Of a stretch of 64,000 nt of DNA, positions 26,393 to 34,863 are shown piece after piece. The stretch spans positions 310,001-374,000 of the forward strand of contig NZ_JAUFPW010000036.1 in assembly GCF_030409415.1 (NCBI RefSeq), read 5' to 3'. The DNA comes from Pedobacter aquatilis. GTDB lineage: Bacteria; Bacteroidota; Bacteroidia; Sphingobacteriales; Sphingobacteriaceae. Below the pieces are notes generated by a model. The model was not told the DNA's origin. It saw only the letters and a program-made list of their open reading frames with translations, and ran no database searches. Every line of letters begins with the position of its first letter. Within the stretch, counting starts at the first letter, position 1. The position numbers were made by a program, and so were the translations under genes.

Positions 26393-27661
26393 TTAAATTA
26401 CTGTTCCGCTTGGTAAAACAGCACCTTTTTTGATAACTACAATACCATCTTTAACGGCATAAAGTTCGTGGTCGCCATCTTCTAAATGTGGACCCCCATT
26501 AATTTTAACATCATTTCCAATTCTGCAATTTTTATCAATGATGGCATTATTGATGTAACATCTATCTCCAATACCAATTAGGGAATTTCCTTTACTCGTT
26601 TCCGATTGAATTTCTTCTAAAGTTTGATAACGATCGCTACCCATAATGTAAGCATTTGTAACTACGGTGTGCTTACCAATGCGAGCACGAATACCTAAAA
26701 CAGCATGTTCTACCCTACTCGCCTGCACAATACAACCTTCAGCAATAATTGCCTTTTCTAGGGTTGTACCCGAAATTTTCGAAGGTGGTAGCATCCTTGC
26801 TCTGGTAAAAATAGTATGATTGCTATCGAACATGTTAAACTTCGGAATTTCATCGGTTAAGCCTAAATTAGCCTCAAAAAATGATGAAATATTACCGATA
26901 TCTGTCCAATAACCTTCGTATTGGTAACTCAACACTCTACTTTCAGTAATTGCTCTTGGCAAAATTTCTTTGCCAAAATCTTTCTCCTCTTCGTTTTCGT
27001 TTAAAATGTTGATTAGGTAGTCGCGATTGAAAACGTAAATACCCATCGAGGCCAAAAAGTTACGACCTTCACCCTGCATTTCTGCACCGGTATCTGAAAC
27101 CCAATCTTCCAAGCCTGTTTTAGGTTTTTCGATGAAAGAGGTAATCATGTTTTCCTCATCGGCTTTCAAAATACCGAAATCGGTTGCATCTTTAGCCGTA
27201 ACCGGGATAGTTGCAATGGTAATTTCTGCATTGGCTTCGATGTGTTTTTCAATCATATCTTTAAAATCCATCTGGTACAATTGGTCGCCAGAAAGAATTA
27301 AAATGTAATCGAACTCATGCGAAACGATGTGGTGCATACATTGACGCACCGCATCTGCAGTTCCTTGAAACCAACCAGCGTTTTGTACCGTTTGCTCAGC
27401 CGCAAGAATATCAACAAAAGCCGTGCTAAAATGGCTAAAGTGATACGTGTTTTTAATGTGTTTATTTAGGGATGCCGAATTAAACTGTGTCAGCACAAAC
27501 ATACGGTGGATGCCAGAATTTAGGCAATTAGAAATTGGGATGTCTACCAACCGATACTTACCAGCAATTGGAACTGCCGGCTTAGAACGTGTTTGTGTGA
27601 GTGGCGATAATCTAGAGCCCTGGCCACCGCCAAGGATAACGCCTAAAACTTTGTCAGTCAT
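26393..27661 (-). CDS. glgC: Glucose-1-phosphate adenylyltransferase (ADP-glucose pyrophosphorylase)
   Basis: Makes ADP-glucose from ATP and glucose 1-phosphate for glycogen synthesis. 422 residues, normal length. The N-terminal nucleotidyltransferase fold starts with GVILGGGQGSRLSPLT, followed by KPAVPIAGKYRLVDIPISNC and IEKP. The C-terminal part (about 300-422) is a left-handed beta-helix with hexapeptide-like repeats. It starts 8 nt after the glgA stop, so the two form an operon glgA-glgC that ends at the hairpin 26341-26372. Confidence 0.95.
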   Translation of the reverse strand: MTDKVLGVILGGGQGSRLSPLTQTRSKPAVPIAGKYRLVDIPISNCLNSGIHRMFVLTQFNSASLNKHIKNTYHFSHFSTAFVDILAAEQTVQNAGWFQGTADAVRQCMHHIVSHEFDYILILSGDQLYQMDFKDMIEKHIEANAEITIATIPVTAKDATDFGILKADEENMITSFIEKPKTGLEDWVSDTGAEMQGEGRNFLASMGIYVFNRDYLINILNENEEEKDFGKEILPRAITESRVLSYQYEGYWTDIGNISSFFEANLGLTDEIPKFNMFDSNHTIFTRARMLPPSKISGTTLEKAIIAEGCIVQASRVEHAVLGIRARIGKHTVVTNAYIMGSDRYQTLEEIQSETSKGNSLIGIGDRCYINNAIIDKNCRIGNDVKINGGPHLEDGDHELYAVKDGIVVIKKGAVLPSGTVI

Positions 27662-27669
27662 GTTTAAGC

Positions 27670-29082
27670 TTATTTTAATATTTGGTATAATTCTATATAA
27701 TTTTTTGCTGCTTTATCCCAAGAATGGTCAATCTTCATCATCGTTTTCCTAACAGCTTTAAACGCTTTTTTATCATTAAATAATTCTACTGCTCGATTTA
27801 TTGCATGGGTAACATCCCAGATGCTTGTTTGATCGTGGCATAAACCAAAACCACCATCTCCAATATCAATTACGGTATCTCTTAAACCACCTACTCTACG
27901 TACAATTGGCACAGTGCCATAACGCAATGCATAAAGTTGATTTAAACCGCAAGGCTCTACCCTCGAAGGCATTAAAAGGAAATCTGCTCCTGCATAAATC
28001 TCGTGCGAAACTTGTTCGTTGTAACCAATATATGCGTTGTACTTTCCTTCATAAATATCTTTAAGTTGATTCAATCTCCCTTCCACCCAGCTATCACCAG
28101 AACCTAAAACCAATACGTTGATGTTATCACCATGCTGTTGCAAAGCTGTGTAAAAAATATCAGGAAGCAAATCAGCACCTTTCTCATCAACTAATCTACC
28201 AATAAAAGTAAAAAGTGGCTTAGAAGAATCTAGTTGAAAAACATCGCAAAGCGCCTTTTTGTTTGCTGCTTTTCCAGCTTCGACTGTTTTTAAATTGTAA
28301 CTTTTACCAAGCATTGGGTCGGTTTCTGGGTTCCAAACTTCACTATCAATTCCATTTAAAATTCCGCTCGATTTCCATCTTTCTTGCCTTAACAAGCTTT
28401 CCAATCCACGTGCATTATCCATCATTTCATCTAAATAACTCGGTGAAACCGTGGTTACCCGCCATGCACATTTTATGGCAGCGGCTAATGGATTAATAGC
28501 ATCTTCCCAACCTAATAAACCGCCCTTCCACAAATCGAAAGCGGGTAGATAGTATAATTTATCCCAGCCAAACTGCCCCTGATATTGGGCATTATGAATG
28601 GTTAAAACAGTAGGAACTTTGCTAATATTCTGATATTTTAAGCAATTAGCGACCATAAATGGAATTAAACCAGTATGATGATCGTGGCAGTGAATAATAT
28701 CTGGGCGATGTTCCCATTGCGTAATCCAATCTAAAGTAGCAATCTGAAAAGCAACAAAACGTTCTGTATCATCATGATAGCCATAAACATTTGGTCTATC
28801 GGTTAAACCTTGGATATGAATAATGTATAAATCGAAGCCTAATTTATTAGTCTTTTCCCTAAATACTCTATATTGAAAATGATGATTGCCGTAGTTTGAC
28901 CAGGCATCGTAAGCCACTTCAAACTCGCTTTCGCGGATAAATTTTGTATCATAAGCAGGCACAACCACTTTGGCAATGTGGCCTATTCTGTTTTGATATT
29001 TTGGTAAAGCCCCAACCACATCAGCTAATCCGCCAACTTTTGCAGCAGGGTAACACTCGGCGCTTATATGTATAATTTCCAT
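27670..29082 (-). CDS. glgA: Glycogen synthase (ADP-glucose type, GT5)
   Basis: Elongates alpha-1,4-glucan from ADP-glucose. 470 residues from the ATG at 29082 (MEIIHISAECYP); the preceding codon is TTG. The ADP-glucose binding motif KVGGLADV (15-22) is intact. The C-terminal GT-B half has RLVDEKG, the PSRVEPCGLNQLYALRYG donor-site motif and GLRDTV. First gene of the glgA-glgC pair, divergent from the lipid synthase operon at 29248, with a 165-nt promoter region in between. Confidence 0.95.
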   Translation of the reverse strand: MEIIHISAECYPAAKVGGLADVVGALPKYQNRIGHIAKVVVPAYDTKFIRESEFEVAYDAWSNYGNHHFQYRVFREKTNKLGFDLYIIHIQGLTDRPNVYGYHDDTERFVAFQIATLDWITQWEHRPDIIHCHDHHTGLIPFMVANCLKYQNISKVPTVLTIHNAQYQGQFGWDKLYYLPAFDLWKGGLLGWEDAINPLAAAIKCAWRVTTVSPSYLDEMMDNARGLESLLRQERWKSSGILNGIDSEVWNPETDPMLGKSYNLKTVEAGKAANKKALCDVFQLDSSKPLFTFIGRLVDEKGADLLPDIFYTALQQHGDNINVLVLGSGDSWVEGRLNQLKDIYEGKYNAYIGYNEQVSHEIYAGADFLLMPSRVEPCGLNQLYALRYGTVPIVRRVGGLRDTVIDIGDGGFGLCHDQTSIWDVTHAINRAVELFNDKKAFKAVRKTMMKIDHSWDKAAKNYIELYQILK

Positions 29083-29190
29083 CAAATATTTGGTGTAGAT
29101 AACTCTGTTAAGTTAGTAATTGTTTTCTTATTTAGAAATAAAGCGAGCTTTTTAATAAGAAAAAAAATCAATCAAATCAGGATCAAATAA

Positions 29191-29220
29191 TTGTATGATT
29201 TAAGGATTCATCTATTTTTT
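29191..29220 (+). promoter_or_regulatory. Possible Bacteroidota-type promoter of the lipid synthase operon
   Basis: TTG (29191-29193), 19-nt spacer, TATTTTTT (29213-29220), a 7 of 8 match to TAnnTTTG. Transcription would start near 29227, about 20 nt before the ATG at 29248. In AT-rich DNA such matches can occur by chance. Confidence 0.4.
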
Positions 29221-29247
29221 ATATTTTCGAACGGAAAAGGTATAATT

Positions 29248-29970
29248 ATGGAAAAACGTAAGGTTTTGATAACCGGGGCAAGCAGAGGAATTGGATTAGC
29301 TATTGCCAAAAAATTGCATGGCAAGTATGATTTAATTTTACACGCCACAACTGAGCAAAGTTTTACCGAAATCTTACCAAACAGCAGCTTACTCTGCGCC
29401 GATTTTTCTAAACCCGATGAAGTAAATAATTTCTGCAAAACCTTAAAAAAACTTCATGGGAAAGAATTATATGCAGTTATAAATAATGCAGGTGTAACTT
29501 TCGATAAATCTTTAATCTTCCAACCTGAAGAAGAAATTGATAAAATGATACAGGTTAATTTGAAAACGCCAATATTGATTTGCAAAACGGCTATGAAAAT
29601 TTTCGGATTGAATAAAAGCGGTGTAATTATAAACGTTAGTTCTTGTGTTGGCGAAAGTGGTAATGCATTCCAATCTATTTATGCAGCAACAAAGGCAGGT
29701 TTAATTGCTTTTTCTAAATCAATAGCTAAAGAAATTGGACTGTTAAATCAGGAACACAATATTCGGGTTCTGAGTATTTCTCCAGGTTTTATAGAATCAG
29801 ATATGACAGATAAAATTCCGAATGCTGAAAAGGCAAATTACTTAAAGATGGTTCCATCTGGTCGTTTTGGTAAAGCCGATGAAATTGCCTCGGCAGTATC
29901 GTTTTTAATATCTGATGAGGCTTCATACATCAATGGTTCGAATATTCAAATTAATGGTGGGATATTATAA
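29248..29970 (+). CDS. 3-oxoacyl-ACP reductase-like SDR (FabG family)
   Basis: 240 residues from the ATG at 29248 (MEKRKVLITG); the frame is open 19 codons further but only from a TTG. Short-chain dehydrogenase with TGASRGIG cofactor loop, NNAG, catalytic Ser in INVSS, YAATK (Tyr-x3-Lys) and a C-terminal NGSNIQINGG typical of FabG. It should reduce 3-oxoacyl-ACP to 3-hydroxyacyl-ACP with NAD(P)H. First of eight genes joined by overlaps (TAATG to the next gene). Confidence 0.9.
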   Translation: MEKRKVLITGASRGIGLAIAKKLHGKYDLILHATTEQSFTEILPNSSLLCADFSKPDEVNNFCKTLKKLHGKELYAVINNAGVTFDKSLIFQPEEEIDKMIQVNLKTPILICKTAMKIFGLNKSGVIINVSSCVGESGNAFQSIYAATKAGLIAFSKSIAKEIGLLNQEHNIRVLSISPGFIESDMTDKIPNAEKANYLKMVPSGRFGKADEIASAVSFLISDEASYINGSNIQINGGIL

Positions 29971-30536
29971 TGGATAATTTAATTGGCGTTTCACCAGAAA
30001 ACGTTCTCCTTCACGGACCAAGTAAACAGCTATTACACAAATACCATTGGCACGAACCAACTGTTGGTATTGTTGCCAGTTATACTCCAAATCAGCACGA
30101 TGTTAAGGATCATTTTGGGTTATTTAGAGGTGTAGACCAAATAGAAGCTTTTGCACAGGCATCAATTGTTTCCTGCGCAGGTTTTTTAGAATACAAAAAA
30201 CAAAACAACAGCTTCGAAGATGTTAAAAATAAATTTCTACCCGTATTTATTAGCATCGGCAATGTTAATTTCCATCATTATATAGAAGAAGGAGAAACAT
30301 TTGTAAGCTTAGGAATAATTAAGTTTAATAAATTTAGGCAAATGGTTTGCGATGGGAGAATTTACAAAATCACCACAAAAAGCCTAAATTTAGACGAATA
30401 TTTTGCTGATTTTAACGAAGATAAATTATTAAAATACGAACTTAGCGAGGACTTTAAACTTGTTGCTGAATTATTTGATGTAACCGGTAGAGCGATAAAA
30501 AAAGAAAAAATTAATCAAGAAATTAAAAATGGATAG
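29970..30536 (+). CDS. FabZ-like hotdog-fold 3-hydroxyacyl-ACP dehydratase
   Basis: 188 residues. The segment DHFGLFRGVDQIEAFAQA (47-64) aligns with the FabZ active-site helix, giving catalytic His48 and Glu59. The loop between them is three residues shorter than in E. coli FabZ (11 versus 14 apart) and lacks the prolines. The C-terminal 50 residues are Lys/Glu-rich and not typical of FabZ. It starts on the last base of the preceding stop codon and ends 8 nt inside the ACP gene. The dehydratase role is inferred from motif and context; it could instead be a thioesterase or a non-catalytic hotdog partner. Confidence 0.72.
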   Translation: MDNLIGVSPENVLLHGPSKQLLHKYHWHEPTVGIVASYTPNQHDVKDHFGLFRGVDQIEAFAQASIVSCAGFLEYKKQNNSFEDVKNKFLPVFISIGNVNFHHYIEEGETFVSLGIIKFNKFRQMVCDGRIYKITTKSLNLDEYFADFNEDKLLKYELSEDFKLVAELFDVTGRAIKKEKINQEIKNG

Positions 30537-30789
30537 ACAAGAAATAATTGCCGATATAGTTGAAATATTAAAAACTGTTAGAACGATAGAGCCAGAAAAA
30601 CTAAATAACATTACCGAAGAAACCGACTTTATTGCAGATTTGAATACGCCATCTACAGAAATGATAAACATCGCTGCAAAGGTTGAACAAAAATTTGACA
30701 TTGAATTCGAAGATGATGACATAGACGATTTAGGTTCAAAAGTTAAAGATATTGTGGATTTAATCATTGCTACCAAGGAAAAAGCCTAA
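30529..30789 (+). CDS. Acyl carrier protein with atypical phosphopantetheine site
   Basis: 86 residues, acidic, four-helix ACP length. The usual DSL attachment motif reads PST: in ADLNTPSTEMINIAAKVE the candidate phosphopantetheine serine is Ser42, with Pro in place of Asp and Thr in place of Leu. Helix II and the EFEDDDIDDL stretch look normal. A dedicated AcpS-type transferase is encoded four genes later, which may recognise this unusual site. It overlaps both neighbours (8 nt before, TAATG after). Confidence 0.85.
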   Translation: MDRQEIIADIVEILKTVRTIEPEKLNNITEETDFIADLNTPSTEMINIAAKVEQKFDIEFEDDDIDDLGSKVKDIVDLIIATKEKA

Positions 30790-32138
30790 TGCAAAATGCG
30801 CTCAAAAAAGTTGCCGTAGTTGGTATGGCTGGAGTTTTTCCAACCTGTACCGATTTAAATGATTTCAGGGATAAACTATTTGCCAATAAAAGTTTAATCA
30901 GAGAGTGGGAAAAAGCCACTATTCATGGTAAAAACATTCGCTCTACGGTTGCAGGTTTCGTAACTGAAGATGAAATGAATCTTGAAATTGTTCCATCTTC
31001 CATTATGGAAAACTATCCGGAAACTTATATTGATAAGCTTAACCGAATATCAGCCAATAATCTTGCAACTGCTGATGTTGGCAGCATTTGGGCCATGCTT
31101 AGTTCGCTCGATGCGATAAAAATGGCAGGCTGGACTGATAAAGAAACACAATCGGAAGAAACTGGAGTAGTTATTGGTTCGGGCGGTGCAGGGCATGAAA
31201 TATTAAGATCGGCATGGCACAACTTTTTTGAGCTAAAAAAGAAATCCAGATTAGCTGGTTCGCATAATGTAGATAGAGCAATGGTTTATCGTGATGCGGC
31301 AAACGTATCCTGCCTGATAAAAAACAAAGGGGTTTGCGAATCAATAGGTTCTGCCTGCGCAACCGGTTTGGGAAACATTGGTTATGCCTATCGCTTAATA
31401 AAATTTGGCTTACAAGACAGAGTTATTGCTGGCGGCGTAGAAGGCACTTCATTCGAAACATTTTTAGGCTTCGATTCGATGCAGGTTTTAAGCAAGGGTT
31501 TTAGTCCTGATAAAAGTTCGAGACCTTTTGATGTTAATAGAAATGGCTTTGTATGCGCATTTGGCGGTGGTGTTGTCGCCTTAGAAGATTATGATTTGGC
31601 AAAGGCTCGTGGCGCAAAAATACTAGCCGTAATTGATGAATATTTCAACAATTCTGATGGCGATGGTGATATGTTTGCACCTTCATTTTCTGGTCAACAA
31701 CGCTTATGGAAAGGTTTGCTAAAAAACACATCGAAAAAACCTGATGTTGTAAAAGTACACGGAACCTCCACTCCTGCCGGAGATGCAATTGAGCTTTTAA
31801 GTGTAGTGGATGCTTTGGGTGATAGTGGCTATCATATTTCGGCACCCAAATCTCAATTCGGGCATATGCTTGGTGCAGCCGGATCTGTCGAATTTATTGC
31901 TTCTGTTTTGATGTTAGAAAACCAAACCGTATTGCCTTGCTTAAATTCTGATGAGCTAAACCAAAATCCAGAAGTTTTTCAAGTTAATGAAAATTGGGCT
32001 GGACCAAAACAACCTTTGGCAGCTTTCAGGGATTTAATCCCTCAGCAAAGCTTTAAAAAAGAAATAAATACGATTACTTGCCTTAACTATGGCTTTGGAG
32101 GCACAAACAGTGCCATAATGATTTCAAAAGATAACTAA
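30789..32138 (+). CDS. Beta-ketoacyl-ACP synthase (KAS I/II-like)
   Basis: 449 residues, a thiolase-fold condensing enzyme that should extend an acyl chain with malonyl-ACP. The Cys-His-His triad is complete: Cys190 in GSACATG, His324 in VHGTSTPAGD and His359 in QFGHMLGAAG. The C-terminal GFGGTNSAI is intact. Several N-terminal insertions (about 35-95) distinguish it from housekeeping FabF. Only one ketosynthase is present, so no separate chain-length factor is encoded here. Start overlaps the ACP stop. Confidence 0.92.
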   Translation: MQNALKKVAVVGMAGVFPTCTDLNDFRDKLFANKSLIREWEKATIHGKNIRSTVAGFVTEDEMNLEIVPSSIMENYPETYIDKLNRISANNLATADVGSIWAMLSSLDAIKMAGWTDKETQSEETGVVIGSGGAGHEILRSAWHNFFELKKKSRLAGSHNVDRAMVYRDAANVSCLIKNKGVCESIGSACATGLGNIGYAYRLIKFGLQDRVIAGGVEGTSFETFLGFDSMQVLSKGFSPDKSSRPFDVNRNGFVCAFGGGVVALEDYDLAKARGAKILAVIDEYFNNSDGDGDMFAPSFSGQQRLWKGLLKNTSKKPDVVKVHGTSTPAGDAIELLSVVDALGDSGYHISAPKSQFGHMLGAAGSVEFIASVLMLENQTVLPCLNSDELNQNPEVFQVNENWAGPKQPLAAFRDLIPQQSFKKEINTITCLNYGFGGTNSAIMISKDN

Positions 32139-32951
32139 ATGCTCAATAACGAAAATAAAGTTGCCTTAATTTATGGCGTTCGGAACGAAAGTTCGATTGC
32201 CTGGAGCATTGCCTTAAAACTGCATCAATCGGGCTGCAAAGTAGCCTTAAGTTACCTGGACGATACGAAAGATGAAGTGTTATACTTAATGGAAAAAGCA
32301 GGGATGGACAATTCTTTGTCGATGTTTGTTGATGTTCGCGTGGAAGATCAGGTTTCAGCATTTACCAAAGGTATAGCAGAAAAATTTGGCGAAATCCATT
32401 ACATATTACACGGCGTGGCTTATGGTAGTCAGCAGGTTATGTGCTACAGTTTACCAAACAGCAATGAACCCGCACCAAGTTATTTAGATATCCCATTTGA
32501 TGAATTAATGGATGCCTTTAACATTAGTGCGTATTCATTATTGAGAATTTGCCGGGTTGCAGAGCCATTTCTGGCGAAAAATGCATCAATATTAACACTT
32601 ACTTATAATGCCTCGCAAAGAGTTTTCCCGGGTTATGCAGGCATGGGCATAAATAAAGCTGCGCTTGAAAATATAATGATTTACCTGGCCAATGTTTTAC
32701 GTGATAAGCAAATCAGGGTAAATGCAATTTCTGCTGGATTGGTTATGACAACCTCAGCTGGTGGAATAAATGGGGTTCGGAAATTACGCAAGATGGGCAA
32801 AATTACTGCTCCACTTGGCAATATCACCTCAAACGATGTTGGCGATGCAGCTTTATATTATTTTTCTGATTTATCTAAGAAAGTAACCGGAAACATCCAT
32901 TATGTTGATGGTGGCTTTAATATTATGGGTGTTTCTGTTGATGAAGAATAA
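32139..32951 (+). CDS. Enoyl-ACP reductase, FabI family
   Basis: 270 residues. SDR with the FabI signature: YGVRNESSIAWSIA cofactor region, first active-site Tyr in LTYNASQR, then Y-x6-K (YAGMGINK), the same spacing as E. coli Tyr146/Tyr156/Lys163. Its presence means the chain made by this operon is probably saturated at each cycle, unlike aryl-polyene clusters. It follows the ketosynthase with no spacer, and its last 11 nt overlap the transferase gene. Confidence 0.9.
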   Translation: MLNNENKVALIYGVRNESSIAWSIALKLHQSGCKVALSYLDDTKDEVLYLMEKAGMDNSLSMFVDVRVEDQVSAFTKGIAEKFGEIHYILHGVAYGSQQVMCYSLPNSNEPAPSYLDIPFDELMDAFNISAYSLLRICRVAEPFLAKNASILTLTYNASQRVFPGYAGMGINKAALENIMIYLANVLRDKQIRVNAISAGLVMTTSAGGINGVRKLRKMGKITAPLGNITSNDVGDAALYYFSDLSKKVTGNIHYVDGGFNIMGVSVDEE

Positions 32952-33333
32952 AGTCGGAAATATTGATATTGAAACTAGTACACAGTTTTATGTTGGTAAC
33001 GATATTGTTTTCCTGCCCGATTTCGAGAAAACATTTTCAGAATTATTCAAAAAGAAGGTTTATACTGAAAACGAAATAAGTTATTGTAATCAGTTTGATA
33101 ATTCTTTTTTGAGATATGCCTCTACCTGGGCAGCAAAAGAAGCAGTTTATAAAGCCGTTAAACAAAATAGTACTGAGCCATTACCTTTCAACACCATTGA
33201 GATTAGCCGAAATAAAGTTGCAGGTAAGCCAATTGCCCATTTATTAAAGTGGCTAAATCAACCCAACATCAGTTTAAGCATTTCTCACGATGGGGATTAC
33301 GTTTGGGCAATTGCAATCATCAGCATTAATTAA
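32941..33333 (+). CDS. 4'-phosphopantetheinyl transferase, AcpS family
   Basis: 130 residues from the ATG at 32941 (MKNKVGNID); the frame is open 13 codons further upstream, but only inside the fabI-like gene. AcpS hallmarks are GNDIV with Asp21 and WAAKEA (Trp63, Lys66, Glu67), which bind magnesium and CoA. It transfers phosphopantetheine from CoA to an ACP serine. Encoded within the operon, it most likely serves the atypical ACP at 30529-30789 rather than the housekeeping carrier. Confidence 0.87.
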   Translation: MKNKVGNIDIETSTQFYVGNDIVFLPDFEKTFSELFKKKVYTENEISYCNQFDNSFLRYASTWAAKEAVYKAVKQNSTEPLPFNTIEISRNKVAGKPIAHLLKWLNQPNISLSISHDGDYVWAIAIISIN

Positions 33334-34157
33334 TGATTACGCAGCAACATTTTGACCATGAACTGGCACATCTAAACTACTACAAGTTTGGATCGGGAAC
33401 TAAAGTAATGCTTTGTTTTCATGGATATGGCATGCATGGCAAGCAGTTTAAAATGCTTGAAGAAAATTTGGGGAGCGAATACACTTTCTATGGTTTGGAT
33501 TTATTTTTCCATAAAGAAACCCGTTTAAAAAGCAATGACTTAGCATCAATTAAAAAAGGCATAAGCAAAGCAATGTTGGCAAAATTTATATCCGATTTCT
33601 GCAAAAATCAGCAAATCGATAAGTTTTCAGTAATTGGTTATTCGATGGGTACACATTATGCCGTTGCCCTTACTGAAATTCTATATAATCGAATTGATAA
33701 TTTTATTATTATTGCGCCTGCTGCATTAAAACCTGGTAAATTAGTTGAATTTTTCTCCAAAAATAAAATCGGAAATAAAATTCTGGAAAAACTGATACTT
33801 TCTGAAAAAGCGTTGATTAATCTGTTAAAACTTAGCAAACGATTTAATTTTGTGGATGATGTTGGCTATAACATTCTGCTTAAAGAAATCAATACGCCAG
33901 ATTTAAGGTTAAGTTTATATGCAAGTTTTACGTATTTACGGTTTTTAGATACAGATAAAAATCAATTATTGCAGGTGTTAAAGTCATATCCAATCAATGC
34001 TATTTTTATATCAGGTAGCAGAGATAAAATGTACCCACCTGCAATAGCGCAAATATTTTGTAAAGATTTACCGAATGCGCAATTGATAGTTTTAAACGAA
34101 AACCACGAAATGCTGAACCAATCTTTTGTAGAAGAATTAACTAAACGATTATTATGA
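33333..34157 (+). CDS. Alpha/beta hydrolase, possible chain-releasing thioesterase
   Basis: 274 residues. Oxyanion HG motif in CFHGYGMHG (29-37), nucleophile elbow GYSMG with Ser104, a candidate acid in SGSRDKMYPP and catalytic His258 in NENHEML. It has a cap region between about 125 and 200. No signal peptide. Context suggests it releases or transfers the acyl chain from the ACP, but many other esterase roles are possible. Starts on the stop of the transferase gene (TAATG) and overlaps the next gene by 4 nt (ATGA). Confidence 0.8.
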   Translation: MITQQHFDHELAHLNYYKFGSGTKVMLCFHGYGMHGKQFKMLEENLGSEYTFYGLDLFFHKETRLKSNDLASIKKGISKAMLAKFISDFCKNQQIDKFSVIGYSMGTHYAVALTEILYNRIDNFIIIAPAALKPGKLVEFFSKNKIGNKILEKLILSEKALINLLKLSKRFNFVDDVGYNILLKEINTPDLRLSLYASFTYLRFLDTDKNQLLQVLKSYPINAIFISGSRDKMYPPAIAQIFCKDLPNAQLIVLNENHEMLNQSFVEELTKRLL

Positions 34158-34801
34158 TAAAGGATAAACCGCTTCCAGATGCTTTTTTACGATTTGGCGG
34201 GCAATTGCTTTCCTGGTTTATAAGCAGAAAATTCAAGAAAATAGTACTTGATGGGATAGAAATCAAGCCAAATAACTCCTATCTTTTAATGTGCAATCAT
34301 TTCAGTTTTTGGGATGGATTATTAGCTTGCTTTATTGTCGTTAATGCTATTGACAAAAAACAGCGGTTAAAAGCCATGAAAATAATGGTTTTGGAGAAAC
34401 AGATGCAAATGAATAAATGGTTGAAATATATTGGTTGTTTTTCAATTGCGCCGAAAAGCATTAAGGCTAAAGAAAGTTTAGATTATGCCGTTGATGTTTT
34501 AAACGAACCTGGTAATGTTTTAATCATTTTTCCGCAGGGAAATTTAGAATCGATGTTTATCAGGTATATTAAGTTTAAGGATGGAATAAATTCAATCATT
34601 CCGAAGGTAAAATCAAATTGCCAGTTAATCTGGAGTTCTAACTTTATTGAGTTTTTTGAAGGCTTAAAACCCAGAGTTTATTTCAACCTAATGGATGCAG
34701 GCACGAACCACGATTTCGATTTTGAACAGTTTAAAAAAGAAGTGAATTTACATCATCTGGCATCGATGAAAAAGAATTTCAGGTTTACAGAAGAGCCATA
34801 A
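34154..34801 (+). CDS. Lysophospholipid acyltransferase-like protein (PlsC family)
   Basis: 215 residues. The acyltransferase motif NHFSFWD (NHx4D, Asn48-His49-Asp54) and a second block FPQGNLES (usual FPEG) are present. It probably attaches the acyl chain made by the operon to a lipid or alcohol acceptor at the inner membrane. There is an amphipathic N-terminus but no clear transmembrane helix. Last gene of the operon, followed by a hairpin. Confidence 0.85.
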   Translation: MIKDKPLPDAFLRFGGQLLSWFISRKFKKIVLDGIEIKPNNSYLLMCNHFSFWDGLLACFIVVNAIDKKQRLKAMKIMVLEKQMQMNKWLKYIGCFSIAPKSIKAKESLDYAVDVLNEPGNVLIIFPQGNLESMFIRYIKFKDGINSIIPKVKSNCQLIWSSNFIEFFEGLKPRVYFNLMDAGTNHDFDFEQFKKEVNLHHLASMKKNFRFTEEP

Positions 34802-34806
34802 AAATA

Positions 34807-34832
34807 AAAGCCGCAAGTAAACCCGCGGCTTT
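34807..34832. terminator. Bidirectional terminator between the lipid operon and the SUMT gene
   Basis: AAAGCCGC / GCGGCTTT form a GC-rich 8-bp stem with a 10-nt loop, flanked by A and T runs on both sides, so it can end transcripts of the converging genes at 34801 and 34864. Confidence 0.8.
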
Positions 34833-34863
34833 AACAACAAAATGAATATGAAATTCCATCTGA

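Noticed and set aside
29191..29247. 19-codon upstream extension of the FabG-like gene
   Set aside because: It starts at TTG and precedes the conserved SDR start MEKRKVLITG; it also covers the likely promoter.
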